The notes: generated from the letters alone by a model not told the origin. A stretch of 64,000 nt of DNA from Constantimarinum furrinae (GCF_014295415.1 NZ_CP052909.1:682001-746000), one strand, 5' to 3'; shown: positions 1-7,747, counted from the stretch's first letter. Made by a program: numbers and translations.

Positions 1-371
1 CTGGGTTCAAAACTGCCTAATCCACCGGCAATAGCAACCACAGGAGCATGGTGTTTAGTCCCTTTATTGGTGGTTACTATAAAGGTCCCATCGTCGAGTT
101 TCTCGATGGTTTGAGCTCGTTCTCCCAGGGTAAATCCGGGTTGAAAGGGTTCAATTTGCTTTAAAAGATTGTCCACCAATTCGCCTGCAAGTATTTCGGG
201 AAAGGCGGGAATATCGTATATAGGTTTTTTAGGATAGATCTCGGCACATTGTCCGCCGGGTTGTGGCAAGGCATCGATAAGATGGCAGTGCAATTTAAGT
301 AATCCGGCTTCAAAAACGGTAAAAAGTCCCGTAGGACCTGCACCAATAATAAGAATATCTGTTTTAATCAT
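1..371 (-). CDS. NAD(P)/FAD-dependent oxidoreductase, ferredoxin-NADP reductase-like (partial)
   Basis: The gene runs off the left edge, so only about the first 123 residues are visible. The N-terminus has the FAD-binding dinucleotide motif GAGPTG at about residues 10-15, followed by a PGGQCAEIYP segment. Together these are typical of the thioredoxin-reductase-like ferredoxin/flavodoxin-NADP reductases (YumC type). The family moves electrons between NADPH and ferredoxin in the cytoplasm. The ATG at 371 is the natural start because the dinucleotide fold begins a few residues later. The nfu and mrp genes follow upstream on the same strand, which would fit a link to Fe-S metabolism, but the gap between holds a repeat and co-transcription is not certain. 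A thioredoxin reductase is less likely because no CxxC is seen in the visible part, although that motif would lie further on. Confidence 0.85.
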   Translation of the reverse strand, partial: MIKTDILIIGAGPTGLFTVFEAGLLKLHCHLIDALPQPGGQCAEIYPKKPIYDIPAFPEILAGELVDNLLKQIEPFQPGFTLGERAQTIEKLDDGTFIVTTNKGTKHHAPVVAIAGGLGSFEP

Positions 372-387
372 GAATTTTCAACAACTG

Positions 388-495
388 TTTTAGCGGGCAA
401 GGGATTGAGGCAACATACCCCGCCGGCAGGCGTGTATGGCCGAAAGCCCGACTCACCGAAGCACCTGTGGTGCGAAGGCGAGTTGACCCATAATA
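388..495 (-). repeat. Dispersed structured repeat, copy C
   Basis: GC-rich repeat in the nfu/oxidoreductase gap, read on the minus strand. It contains the core CGGGCTTTCGG (plus-strand 440-450) and the 3' block CTCAATCCCTTGC (397-409). Stem 1 pairs ACTCGCC with GGTGAGT (477-483 with 451-457) and stem 2 pairs CATAC with GTATG (434-438 with 414-418). Inside stem 1 there is an extra GCACC-ACA-GGTGC hairpin. It lies just 3' of nfu, in nfu's orientation, as copies A and B do relative to ahcY and rng. The function is unknown. Confidence 0.7.
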
Positions 496-504
496 AAAAG
501 GCAA

Positions 505-747
505 TTAAAGCTCGACATTGATCACCTTTTCGATCTGTGGTGCATGCTTCTTAATCGTCATTTCCACGCCACTCTTTAAGGTCATCTGGTTTACCGTACA
601 GCCCACACAAGCGCCCTGTAACTGAACGCGCACGATGGTGTCATCGTCGATGGACAGTAGCGATATATCGCCGCCATCACTTTGCAAAAAAGGACGAATC
701 TCATCGAGTGCATCCTCTACCTTAGATTTAAGTTCTTTTCCGGTCAT
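505..747 (-). CDS. nfu: NifU-like Fe-S scaffold/carrier protein (Nfu domain)
   Basis: An 80-residue protein made of a single Nfu (NifU C-terminal) domain. The cluster-binding CxxC is seen in GACVGCTVNQMT at about residues 45-56, after the conserved FLQSDGGDI segment. Such proteins bind a [4Fe-4S] cluster between two monomers and pass it to apo-enzymes in the cytoplasm. It starts one base after the mrp stop, so the two Fe-S genes form an operon. The length is normal for a stand-alone Nfu domain. Confidence 0.93.
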   Translation of the reverse strand: MTGKELKSKVEDALDEIRPFLQSDGGDISLLSIDDDTIVRVQLQGACVGCTVNQMTLKSGVEMTIKKHAPQIEKVINVEL

Positions 748-748
748 A

Positions 749-1900
749 TTATTTTTTTATGGCGCTGCAACCTGCCATGGTGGTTATTTTAATTGCTTCG
801 GTAGGCGGAAGCGCATCGTTTCTATTCACGGTTTCCTCGACTACATTTCGGGTTAGCGTTTCGAATGCTTCTTCTAATGGAGTTGCCGTCTGTAAGGCGG
901 CAGGTCTTCCGGCATCGCCGGCTTCCCGTATGCTTTGAACCAACGGAATTTCACCTAAAAAGGGAACTTCCAGGTCTTCGGCAAGGTTTCTGGCACCTTC
1001 CTTTCCAAAAATATAATATTTGTTATCGGGCAGTTCCTCGGGAGTGAAGTACGCCATATTTTCTATGATTCCCAAAACGGGAACATTAATGTTTTCCTGT
1101 TGGAACATGGCCACTCCTTTGCGGGCATCGGCCAGCGCAACTGTTTGCGGTGTGCTTACCACTACGGCACCGGTAATGGGCAGGGACTGCATAATGCTAA
1201 GGTGTATATCCCCTGTTCCGGGTGGAAGGTCTACCAGCATAAAATCCAATTCACCCCAGGCGGCATCGAAAATTAACTGATTGAGTGCCTTGGAAGCCAT
1301 AGGGCCTCTCCAAATCACTGCCTGATTGGGTTTCGTAAAGAATCCGATCGATAATACCTTTACCCCATAACTTTCGATAGGTTTCATTTTACTTTTTCCA
1401 TCCACATTTATGGACAGAGGGCGTTCCATGGCCACATCGAACATGATGGGAATAGAAGGGCCGTAAATATCGGCATCCAGAACTCCAACTTTAAATCCCA
1501 TTTTAGACAAGGTAACCGCAAGGTTTGCCGTTACGGTAGATTTACCTACTCCTCCTTTTCCTGAGGCAACAGCTATAATATTCTTGATTCCCGGGATGGG
1601 CTTACCTTTAATGAGGTTGGGATTTGAAGGGTTGGATTCCTGTTTTGGAGGTGCTTCCACCTGTATATTGACCTGAACTTTAGCCTCGGAAGAGACTTTT
1701 TCCTTGATCGCTGCGATCACATCGGCTTCGGCCCGCTTTTTAATATGCATGGCGGGCGTAGAGATCTTAAGATCTACAACAACCTCATCGGCAAAGCACA
1801 TTACATTCTGAACTGCACCGCTGTCTACCATATTTTTTCCTTCTCCCGAAATGGTGATGGTTTCCAATGCCGCAAGTATCTCTTTCTTATTCAATTTCAT
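749..1900 (-). CDS. mrp: Mrp/NBP35-family Fe-S carrier P-loop ATPase
   Basis: A 383-residue cytoplasmic ATPase of the Mrp/ApbC family, which assembles or carries Fe-S clusters. An N-terminal MIP18-like (DUF59) domain covers about residues 5-80. The deviant Walker A GKGGVGKST is near residue 115, followed by DADIYGPSIP and the DLPPGTGD switch. The family CxxC after the ENM motif is absent: the sequence there reads ENMAYFTPEELPDNKY. The only late cysteine is in AGCSAIKK at the C-terminus. The family assignment is secure, but the cluster-ligand question is open. A TATATTTG -7 box lies about 38 bases upstream, and nfu follows in the same operon. Confidence 0.93.
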   Translation of the reverse strand: MKLNKKEILAALETITISGEGKNMVDSGAVQNVMCFADEVVVDLKISTPAMHIKKRAEADVIAAIKEKVSSEAKVQVNIQVEAPPKQESNPSNPNLIKGKPIPGIKNIIAVASGKGGVGKSTVTANLAVTLSKMGFKVGVLDADIYGPSIPIMFDVAMERPLSINVDGKSKMKPIESYGVKVLSIGFFTKPNQAVIWRGPMASKALNQLIFDAAWGELDFMLVDLPPGTGDIHLSIMQSLPITGAVVVSTPQTVALADARKGVAMFQQENINVPVLGIIENMAYFTPEELPDNKYYIFGKEGARNLAEDLEVPFLGEIPLVQSIREAGDAGRPAALQTATPLEEAFETLTRNVVEETVNRNDALPPTEAIKITTMAGCSAIKK

Positions 1901-1938
1901 TACTCGTATGCTTCTATATTTAGATTCATTCTAAAGTG

Positions 1939-1946
1939 CAAATATA
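1939..1946 (-). promoter_or_regulatory. -7 box (TATATTTG) of mrp-nfu
   Basis: An exact match to the Bacteroidetes -7 consensus TAnnTTTG on the minus strand, about 38 bases before the mrp start. No convincing -33 TTTG is seen at the usual 19-21 nt spacing. The rest of the gap 1901-2042 shows no other feature. Confidence 0.5.
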
Positions 1947-2042
1947 AATAATATAGATTGAAGCAGGAAGGAGGAAGCGGGAAGTTTTGGAGGAGGGTTA
2001 GACGTTAATAGATCGATGAGTTTTTAATGCTTCTTTTACTTG

Positions 2043-2369
2043 CTAAAGTTCCTTTTGAGGATCCCACAGCAGCGCTTCGAAGTGTTGAATTTGATTGTCG
2101 TAAACTTCTATTCCTTCATTTTCCAGTAGTTGCTGCATGAGGTTGGTGCCTTTAAAATGATGCTTCCCCGTTAATAATCCTATTCGGTTTACCACCCGGT
2201 GTGCCGGAACGTCATCGGGAGAAACGTTCATTGCCCATCCTACCATGCGTGCGCTTCCTGCCGCACCTAAATATTTTGCGATGGCACCATAGGTAGTGAC
2301 CCTCCCAAAGGGAATTAACCGTACCACCTCATAAACTTTATTGAAAAAACCCTGATCTGCCATATTCAA
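2043..2369 (-). CDS. Alkyltransferase-like protein (MGMT fold, no catalytic Cys)
   Basis: A 108-residue protein with the DNA-binding domain of O6-alkylguanine-DNA alkyltransferases. It has the helix-turn-helix segment IPFGRVTTYGAIA, the GSARMVGWAMN helix with its arginine finger, and an active-site loop. In the repair enzyme that loop is PCHRV; here it reads PAHRVVN, so alanine replaces the alkyl-accepting cysteine. Alkyltransferase-like proteins, usually with Trp at this place, bind O6-alkylguanine lesions and hand them to nucleotide excision repair. That role is inferred from the family. The start overlaps the stop of the upstream LysE gene by 4 bases, which indicates translational coupling. 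Confidence 0.88.
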   Translation of the reverse strand: MNMADQGFFNKVYEVVRLIPFGRVTTYGAIAKYLGAAGSARMVGWAMNVSPDDVPAHRVVNRIGLLTGKHHFKGTNLMQQLLENEGIEVYDNQIQHFEALLWDPQKEL

Positions 2370-2992
2370 AAATCATTAAAAATTTTTATGGCTGTGATAA
2401 TGGAGATCACTAATGTTATAAAGCCTATGACGTAGTTCATGTTGATGCGTGGTTTGGATCGCTGTTCCTTTTTTCTGAAGTACTGAACATAGATCGCTAA
2501 CATCACGAAAGTCCCTATACCAGAAGCGATTACACAGGACCATAATTCGGGCTGACTAAACTCAAACCAGCCAAAACCGGCAAAAGTGATGCTAATGTAC
2601 ACCCAATAGGGAAAAGGCAACAAGTTTAATGCTCCCAACATCATCCCTGAAAGAAACCTACTGGTTTTCGATTTATTGAAGTCTTTTCTAACTTCCCGAC
2701 GTGTGTCTTTTGCTATAAACAAAAAGTAAATGGTAATACAGATAAAGATTCCTAACGCAACCTGCTGTAGTCTGTCTACGATCTCCGGATGCTTATCGAG
2801 ATATCTGGCAAATAACAGTGCTACATAGGTTTGGATCATCACCGTAGCACAAACGCCGGTGGAAAAGAGTAATCCCTTTTTACGACCTTCTTTCATGCTA
2901 ACTTTAGCAGCGTACATATTGAGAAGACCGGGTGGAATTACACCAACGAATGCAGCTAAAAATCCTATAAAAAAATTAAGAATTAATGACAT
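2366..2992 (-). CDS. LysE/RhtB-family amino-acid exporter
   Basis: A 208-residue inner-membrane protein with about six hydrophobic segments. The N-terminal GVIPPGLLNMYAAKVSMKEG fits the LysE signature (PGP/PGx-N near the end of the first helix). The family exports amino acids or related small molecules; the substrate cannot be told from sequence. It shares a 4-base ATGA overlap with the alkyltransferase-like gene, so the two are expressed together although no shared function is obvious. Confidence 0.85.
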   Translation of the reverse strand: MSLILNFFIGFLAAFVGVIPPGLLNMYAAKVSMKEGRKKGLLFSTGVCATVMIQTYVALLFARYLDKHPEIVDRLQQVALGIFICITIYFLFIAKDTRREVRKDFNKSKTSRFLSGMMLGALNLLPFPYWVYISITFAGFGWFEFSQPELWSCVIASGIGTFVMLAIYVQYFRKKEQRSKPRINMNYVIGFITLVISIITAIKIFNDF

Positions 2993-3028
2993 TCATGGTT
3001 GGTTTGGGTAGTGAATATAAACAAATTA

Positions 3029-3706
3029 TTACGAACGGAATCTAAATTTAATGTAGGTGATCTTCTTGCCAACCTCCAGATACTGACTCTCATAATATGT
3101 TTGAATCTGTGTTACTTCTTCGGGCGAATGGTCATTTCCATATACATCGTGATGTGCATAAATAACCTCTTCATTTCGTCCGTGCAGGAGTCCCAAGGTA
3201 TAGCCGTGCATAAATTCACTGTCGGTTTTTAGGTGGACCACTCCGTCTGGTTTTAGTATTTGCTTGTATTTTTCGAGGAATTCGGCATTGGTGAGCCGGT
3301 GCTTGGTGCGTTTGTATTTTATTTGTGGATCGGGGAAGGTAATCCAGATCTCATCGACCTCATTTTCAGCAAAGAGCAGATCTATTAGTTCAATTTGTGT
3401 TCGTAGAAATCCAGCATTGTGTAAACCGTCTTCCAAAGCTGTTTTTGCCCCACGCCAGAAGCGCGCTCCCTTGATATCGATCCCGAGAAAATTCTTGTCG
3501 GGATAACTTTTTGCCAGATTAATAGTGTATTCTCCTTTTCCACAGCCAAGTTCGAGGATTAGCGGGTGGTCATTTTTAAAGAATTTAGATTTCCAGCTGC
3601 CTTTTAACTGTAGTGAATTCGAGAAAACCTCTTCCCGGGTTGGCTGAATTACATTGGCAAACGTCTCATTTTCTTTAAATCGTTTCAGTTTATTTTTACT
3701 TCCCAC
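3029..3706 (-). CDS. trmB: tRNA (guanine-N7-)-methyltransferase
   Basis: A 225-residue class I SAM-dependent methyltransferase that forms m7G46 in tRNA. The SAM-binding motif ELGCGKGEYT is near residue 52. It is followed by GIDIKGARFWRGAK and the family motif ITFPDPQIKYKRTKHRL, which holds the catalytic and tRNA-binding residues. Near the C-terminus is HLKTDSEFMHGYT. The length is normal for TrmB. The gene stands alone, separated from the LysE gene by 36 bases. Confidence 0.96.
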   Translation of the reverse strand: MGSKNKLKRFKENETFANVIQPTREEVFSNSLQLKGSWKSKFFKNDHPLILELGCGKGEYTINLAKSYPDKNFLGIDIKGARFWRGAKTALEDGLHNAGFLRTQIELIDLLFAENEVDEIWITFPDPQIKYKRTKHRLTNAEFLEKYKQILKPDGVVHLKTDSEFMHGYTLGLLHGRNEEVIYAHHDVYGNDHSPEEVTQIQTYYESQYLEVGKKITYIKFRFRS

Positions 3707-3776
3707 CTTACTTCTGTTTCTAAATAATTAATGATTCGGTAAAATTAAGCAAATAATAATCGGCTGCGAATATGCT

Positions 3777-3784
3777 TACCTTTG
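3777..3784 (+). promoter_or_regulatory. -7 box (TACCTTTG), 4 nt before a GTG start
   Basis: A perfect TAnnTTTG followed by four bases (TTTT) and then the GTG start of the glycosyltransferase gene at 3789. In this phylum transcription starts a few bases after the box, so the mRNA would begin at or next to the start codon. Confidence 0.55.
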
Positions 3785-3788
3785 TTTT

Positions 3789-4871
3789 GTGGAAGGATCG
3801 AAAACAATTTTAGTTGCTCCGTTACACTGGGGATTAGGGCATGCGACGCGCTGCATACCTATAATTCGTGCGTTGATAACAAAGGGGTATGCCGTATGTA
3901 TCGCTTCCGATGGTGCCGCTTTGAATTTGCTTCGGAAAGAATTTCCGAAACTTTCGTGGCTGGAACTACCTTCTTATTCCATAACGTATCCGAAAAAACC
4001 CTCACAGTTAAAATGGAAGCTGCTGAAAAGTTTACCGGGAATTAGGAAAACGATGGCTTCAGAAAAAAAAATGATCGATGCATTGGTTTCTGAAGGCAAA
4101 ATAGATGGTATTATAAGCGATAACCGTTTTGGGATTCATTCAAAAAAGGTGCCTTCGGTCTTTATCACGCATCAGTTAAATGTTTTAAGCGGTAGCACTT
4201 CATTTTTCAGTAGTATGATGCATCAGAAGATCATTCAGAAATTCCATGAATGCTGGGTGCCCGATGTGGATAATGACGAGAACCTTAGCGGAACACTAGG
4301 GCATCCCAAGGTTCACAATCTCAATATAAAATACATGGGACCGGTAAGCAGAATGAAAAAAGCAGAAATACCCATTGTCTACGATGTTCTGGCATTACTT
4401 TCGGGACCAGAACCTCAACGTACCATGCTGGAGGAGAAGATACTTGATGAGCTAACCGGAAAAGACTGTCGCGTATTACTCATACAGGGTATCGTGGAAG
4501 ACGAACAGCAACGAAGCATCCATGACAATATTGAGATCGTAAATTATATGGAAAGTGAAGCGCTCGAAAAGGCAATCAATGAAAGTGGTCTTGTTCTTTC
4601 CCGAAGCGGTTATACCACGATCATGGATCTTGCTACAATGGAGAAGAAGGCTTTTTTTATTCCGACTCCCGGACAATACGAGCAGGAATATCTCGCTTCA
4701 CGATGTACAGAAAAGGGTTGGGTTCCCAGTTGTAAACAAGAGGACTTTACGTATGAAGCACTGGAGAAAGTAAAAGTGTATCAAGGTTTTCACGGACTAA
4801 GATGTGAAGTAGACGGTAGTTCGTTATTTAGCCTTTTCGAGGGTAAAAGAGAACTCGGACCCCACGCCTAA
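3789..4871 (+). CDS. Glycosyltransferase, GT28/MurG-like
   Basis: A 360-residue protein with a two-domain GT-B layout. The N-terminus APLHWGLGHATRCIPIIRAL is the glycine-rich loop of MurG/UDP-glycosyltransferase-like enzymes. The C-terminal half has LVLSRSGYTTIMDLATMEKKAFFIPTPGQ.EQEY (split here), the nucleotide-sugar-binding region of the GT28 C-terminal domain. The sugar and acceptor are unknown. The start is a GTG at 3789, because a perfect -7 box ends five bases upstream and no in-frame ATG precedes it. The 3' end overlaps the end of the convergent histidine kinase gene by 48 bases. Confidence 0.82.
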   Translation: MEGSKTILVAPLHWGLGHATRCIPIIRALITKGYAVCIASDGAALNLLRKEFPKLSWLELPSYSITYPKKPSQLKWKLLKSLPGIRKTMASEKKMIDALVSEGKIDGIISDNRFGIHSKKVPSVFITHQLNVLSGSTSFFSSMMHQKIIQKFHECWVPDVDNDENLSGTLGHPKVHNLNIKYMGPVSRMKKAEIPIVYDVLALLSGPEPQRTMLEEKILDELTGKDCRVLLIQGIVEDEQQRSIHDNIEIVNYMESEALEKAINESGLVLSRSGYTTIMDLATMEKKAFFIPTPGQYEQEYLASRCTEKGWVPSCKQEDFTYEALEKVKVYQGFHGLRCEVDGSSLFSLFEGKRELGPHA

Positions 4872-5867
4872 CTGACTTTCAATATATATTTTTTCATTGT
4901 GCGCTTCTACAATATGTTTTACGATGGCAAGTCCGAGTCCGCTGCCCCCTTCTTTTCTCGATCCGCTTTTATCTACGCGATAGAATCGTTCAAATACTCG
5001 GGGAATATGTTCCCGAGCGATACCTTCTCCATTGTCTGTAACCCGAATGATCACTTTATTTCGTATTAAGTTTTCGATACTTACTTCTACGGTTCCGTTT
5101 TGTTTCCCGTATTTAATAGAATTTATAATTAAATTGGAGAGCACCTGTTCAATTTTCTCCTTATCGCCATTAACCATAACCTTTTCTTCATAATCAATAT
5201 CGAAAGTGAGTGTTATGTTTTTACGGGCGGCCTTCATTTCATAAAGGTCGAATATGGTTTTAAGCAGTTTTATGATATCGAAATTCTCTTTAACCAGATT
5301 GAGATCTCCCACCTCCAGCTTAGTGATCATATCCAGATCCTTAATAATATAAATAAGTCGCTCTACACCCTTACTCGCTCGTTGAAGGTATTTTTTTCGC
5401 ACCGACTTGTCCTTCATGGCACCATCTAACAGTGTTAGAATGTAGCCTTGTACGGTAAATAATGGCGTTTTTAGTTCGTGTGAAATATTCCCAATAAATT
5501 CCTTCCTGTAATTCTCCCGCACTTTTAGCGTTTCAATTTCCAGCTTCTTATTTTGAGCAAATCGTTCTACCTCTCTGGTGAGGGTTTTCATGTCGGTAGT
5601 GATCTGCGGTTTGGCAAAAGAAGTTTTGTCCAACAGGGTTACATCGTCGTAGATCTTCTGAATGCGGGTATAGATCATTCGTTCAACCCTGTATTGAATG
5701 ATCAAAAAACAAACGACATAGGATATTACTACAAATGCGCCGAAATACCAGTAATTGTTAACTTTCGAGAAGAAAAAAAAAACACCCATAGCCAGTGCTA
5801 AAAAAAAGGTGATCGCCCCCGAAGTAATCGCGGCAAACCTGTATGTTTTTTTAAATATTACAGCCAT
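4824..5867 (-). CDS. PhoR-like sensor histidine kinase
   Basis: A 347-residue membrane sensor. Two hydrophobic segments lie at about residues 12-32 and 36-55 with almost no extracytoplasmic loop. A linker follows, then the dimerisation/phosphoacceptor domain with NISHELKTPLFTVQGY (His near residue 130). The ATP-binding domain has the N box (NLIINSIKYG), DNGEGIA and GGSGLGLAIV. With so little periplasmic sequence it probably senses something inside the membrane or a partner protein. Its ATG shares one base with the stop of the response regulator gene (TGATG), so the two are translated together. Overall it resembles PhoR, but phosphate as the signal is only a guess. Confidence 0.92.
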   Translation of the reverse strand: MAVIFKKTYRFAAITSGAITFFLALAMGVFFFFSKVNNYWYFGAFVVISYVVCFLIIQYRVERMIYTRIQKIYDDVTLLDKTSFAKPQITTDMKTLTREVERFAQNKKLEIETLKVRENYRKEFIGNISHELKTPLFTVQGYILTLLDGAMKDKSVRKKYLQRASKGVERLIYIIKDLDMITKLEVGDLNLVKENFDIIKLLKTIFDLYEMKAARKNITLTFDIDYEEKVMVNGDKEKIEQVLSNLIINSIKYGKQNGTVEVSIENLIRNKVIIRVTDNGEGIAREHIPRVFERFYRVDKSGSRKEGGSGLGLAIVKHIVEAHNEKIYIESQLGVGSEFSFTLEKAK

Positions 5868-6550
5868 CAGACTACAAACTTGTACCCTACGCCTTTTACC
5901 GTCTTAAATTTTTCATCACCTATCTTCTCCCTTAGCTTTCGAATGTGAACATCTATGGTTCTCCCTCCAACGACTACTTCATTGCCCCAAATATGATCGA
6001 GGATATCCTCCCGTTTAAATACTTTTCCCGGCTTTGAAGCCAACAGAGAAAGAAGCTCAAATTCCTTTCTCGGCAAAATGATCTCTTGCTTACCCTTCAT
6101 GATCTTGTATTCTTCACGATTGATGGTAAGATTTCCTATACTGAAATTTCCATCCTCTTCCTCTTCTTGTTTAAAACGGCGTAAAAGCGCTTTCACCTTA
6201 CTGTTTAAAACCTTAGGCTTTATAGGTTTGGTAATATAATCATCGGCTCCGGCGTCAAATCCTGCCACCTGAGAGTAATCTTCACCTCTTGCTGTAAGAA
6301 ATGTGATCACTGTATCTGATAATTCGGGGATTGCACGTATTTTTTCACAAGCTTCAATCCCGTCCATAACTGGCATCATGACGTCGAGAATGATAAGATG
6401 CGGCTTATGCTTTTTGGCCTGACTTATAGCTTTAGCTCCGTTTTCGGCTGTAAATACCTGATAGCCTTCAGAAGTGAGATTGTACCCTACAATTTCCAAA
6501 ATATCCGGTTCATCGTCCACAAGTAAGATCTTACTTTCCTTTTTCTTCAT
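5867..6550 (-). CDS. OmpR/PhoB-family response regulator
   Basis: A 227-residue DNA-binding regulator. The receiver domain (residues 5-125) has the acidic pair DDEPD, the phosphoacceptor in LILDVMMPVMDG, and the switch residues around ITFLTARGED and DYITKPIKP. A winged-helix trans_reg_C domain follows, with the recognition region EVVVGGRTIDVHIRKLREKIG. It forms a two-gene operon with the kinase at 4824-5867. A perfect 12-base palindrome lies 68 bases upstream of its start and could be an autoregulatory operator. Confidence 0.94.
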   Translation of the reverse strand: MKKKESKILLVDDEPDILEIVGYNLTSEGYQVFTAENGAKAISQAKKHKPHLIILDVMMPVMDGIEACEKIRAIPELSDTVITFLTARGEDYSQVAGFDAGADDYITKPIKPKVLNSKVKALLRRFKQEEEEDGNFSIGNLTINREEYKIMKGKQEIILPRKEFELLSLLASKPGKVFKREDILDHIWGNEVVVGGRTIDVHIRKLREKIGDEKFKTVKGVGYKFVV

Positions 6551-6617
6551 GACAGTAGTATTTTTCTGGCGATAAATATACTATTATTTAATATTTAGGC
6601 ACTAAATCATAGTCATT

Positions 6618-6629
6618 GTTAACGTTAAC
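6618..6629. promoter_or_regulatory. Palindrome GTTAACGTTAAC, candidate operator
   Basis: A perfect 12-base self-complementary sequence between the divergent response regulator and LuxE-like genes, followed by another GTAAC. It could be read as repeated half-sites for a winged-helix regulator such as the one encoded next door. No binding data are available, and AT-rich gaps give short palindromes by chance. The rest of 6551-6772 shows only a -7 box. Confidence 0.3.
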
Positions 6630-6743
6630 GTAACATGCTTGTTGGCAATGATTCTAAGAATAGAATATTACCCTTTATAGAGAATTGTCATGAAATAATG
6701 GTGTTTATCGCAGATGTATATTTTAAAGGCTGTTTTTATTGAC

Positions 6744-6751
6744 TATTTTTG
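6744..6751 (+). promoter_or_regulatory. -7 box (TATTTTTG) of the LuxE-like cassette
   Basis: A perfect TAnnTTTG, 21 bases before the ATG at 6773. A possible upstream TTG start at 6749 lies inside this box, which argues for the ATG as the real start. Confidence 0.5.
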
Positions 6752-6772
6752 AGGGTATTTCTGAAAAACAAT

Positions 6773-7747
6773 ATGCTCCATTCAAATATTTTTGAAATCT
6801 CATCGACCTCCGAATTCGAATCGGTGGCATTGGATACTTTCAGATACCAATATAAAAATGTAGGTGTCTATCGTGAATTTTGTGACCATTTAAAGCGCAC
6901 TTCAGAAACGGTAAAAACAATAAAGGACATTCCTTTTCTACCTATTGAATTCTTTAAATCGCATAAGGTTATTTCAGAAGAAAAACCTTCCGAAATACTA
7001 TTCACAAGTAGCGGTACCACCGGGAGTGTGTTGAGCAAACACTACGTTGCCAGCAGCAAACTATACGAGCAAAGCTTTTTGGAAGGATTTAAAAAAACCT
7101 ATGGCAACCCCACAAACTTCACCATTTTGGCACTACTGCCTTCTTATCTGGAACGAGAGGGGTCATCGCTTATCTATATGGTAGACCACCTTATTCGCAG
7201 CAGCAAAAATGAGCACAGCGGATTTTTTTTACACAACGTAGAAGCGTTGATCGAAACACTGCATTTTTTGGAGAAAACGGGGCAAAAAACTATGTTGATA
7301 GGAGTTTCTTATGCCTTACTGGATCTAATTGAAAAAGAGCAATTTCATTTAAATCACACCCTCATTATGGAAACCGGCGGGATGAAAGGAAAACGCAAGG
7401 AACTTATTAAAGAAGCGCTACATCAAAAACTTAAAGCCGGCTTTGGGGTGAACTCTATTCACAGCGAATACGGCATGACCGAACTGCTCTCACAGGCCTA
7501 TTCCAAGGGGAAGGGTGTTTTTAATTGTCCGCCATGGATGAAAATCATTACCCGGGATCCTGAAGACGCTTTAAGCCTTTCGGGAAGCAGCGCAGGAGGC
7601 ATTAATGTAATAGATCTTGCCAACCTTTATTCTTGTTCGTTTATCGCAACGCAGGATCTGGGGAAAGTTTACCGTGACGGAAGTTTTGAAATTTTAGGTA
7701 GATTTGATACCAGCGATATTCGTGGGTGTAATTTAATGGTACTTTAA
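6773..7747 (+). CDS. LuxE-like acyl-protein synthetase / AMP-binding protein
   Basis: A 324-residue member of the LuxE acyl-protein synthetase family within the adenylate-forming superfamily. The AMP-binding loop FTSSGTTGS is near residue 79, and HSEYGMTELLSQAY is the adenine-binding/catalytic A5-like motif. LuxE activates fatty acids with ATP in bioluminescent bacteria. No luxCDAB genes occur here, so the acyl substrate is unknown. The ATG at 6773 was chosen over TTG at 6749, which falls within the -7 box. The stop shares one base with the ATG of the next gene (TAATG), so the three genes to 9303 look like one translationally coupled unit. Confidence 0.8.
   Translation: MLHSNIFEISSTSEFESVALDTFRYQYKNVGVYREFCDHLKRTSETVKTIKDIPFLPIEFFKSHKVISEEKPSEILFTSSGTTGSVLSKHYVASSKLYEQSFLEGFKKTYGNPTNFTILALLPSYLEREGSSLIYMVDHLIRSSKNEHSGFFLHNVEALIETLHFLEKTGQKTMLIGVSYALLDLIEKEQFHLNHTLIMETGGMKGKRKELIKEALHQKLKAGFGVNSIHSEYGMTELLSQAYSKGKGVFNCPPWMKIITRDPEDALSLSGSSAGGINVIDLANLYSCSFIATQDLGKVYRDGSFEILGRFDTSDIRGCNLMVL

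Noticed and set aside
3782-4045. Overlapping plus-strand frame at the start of the glycosyltransferase gene
   Set aside because: The glycosyltransferase frame carries the conserved GHATR loop from the first codons; the other frame is a shadow.
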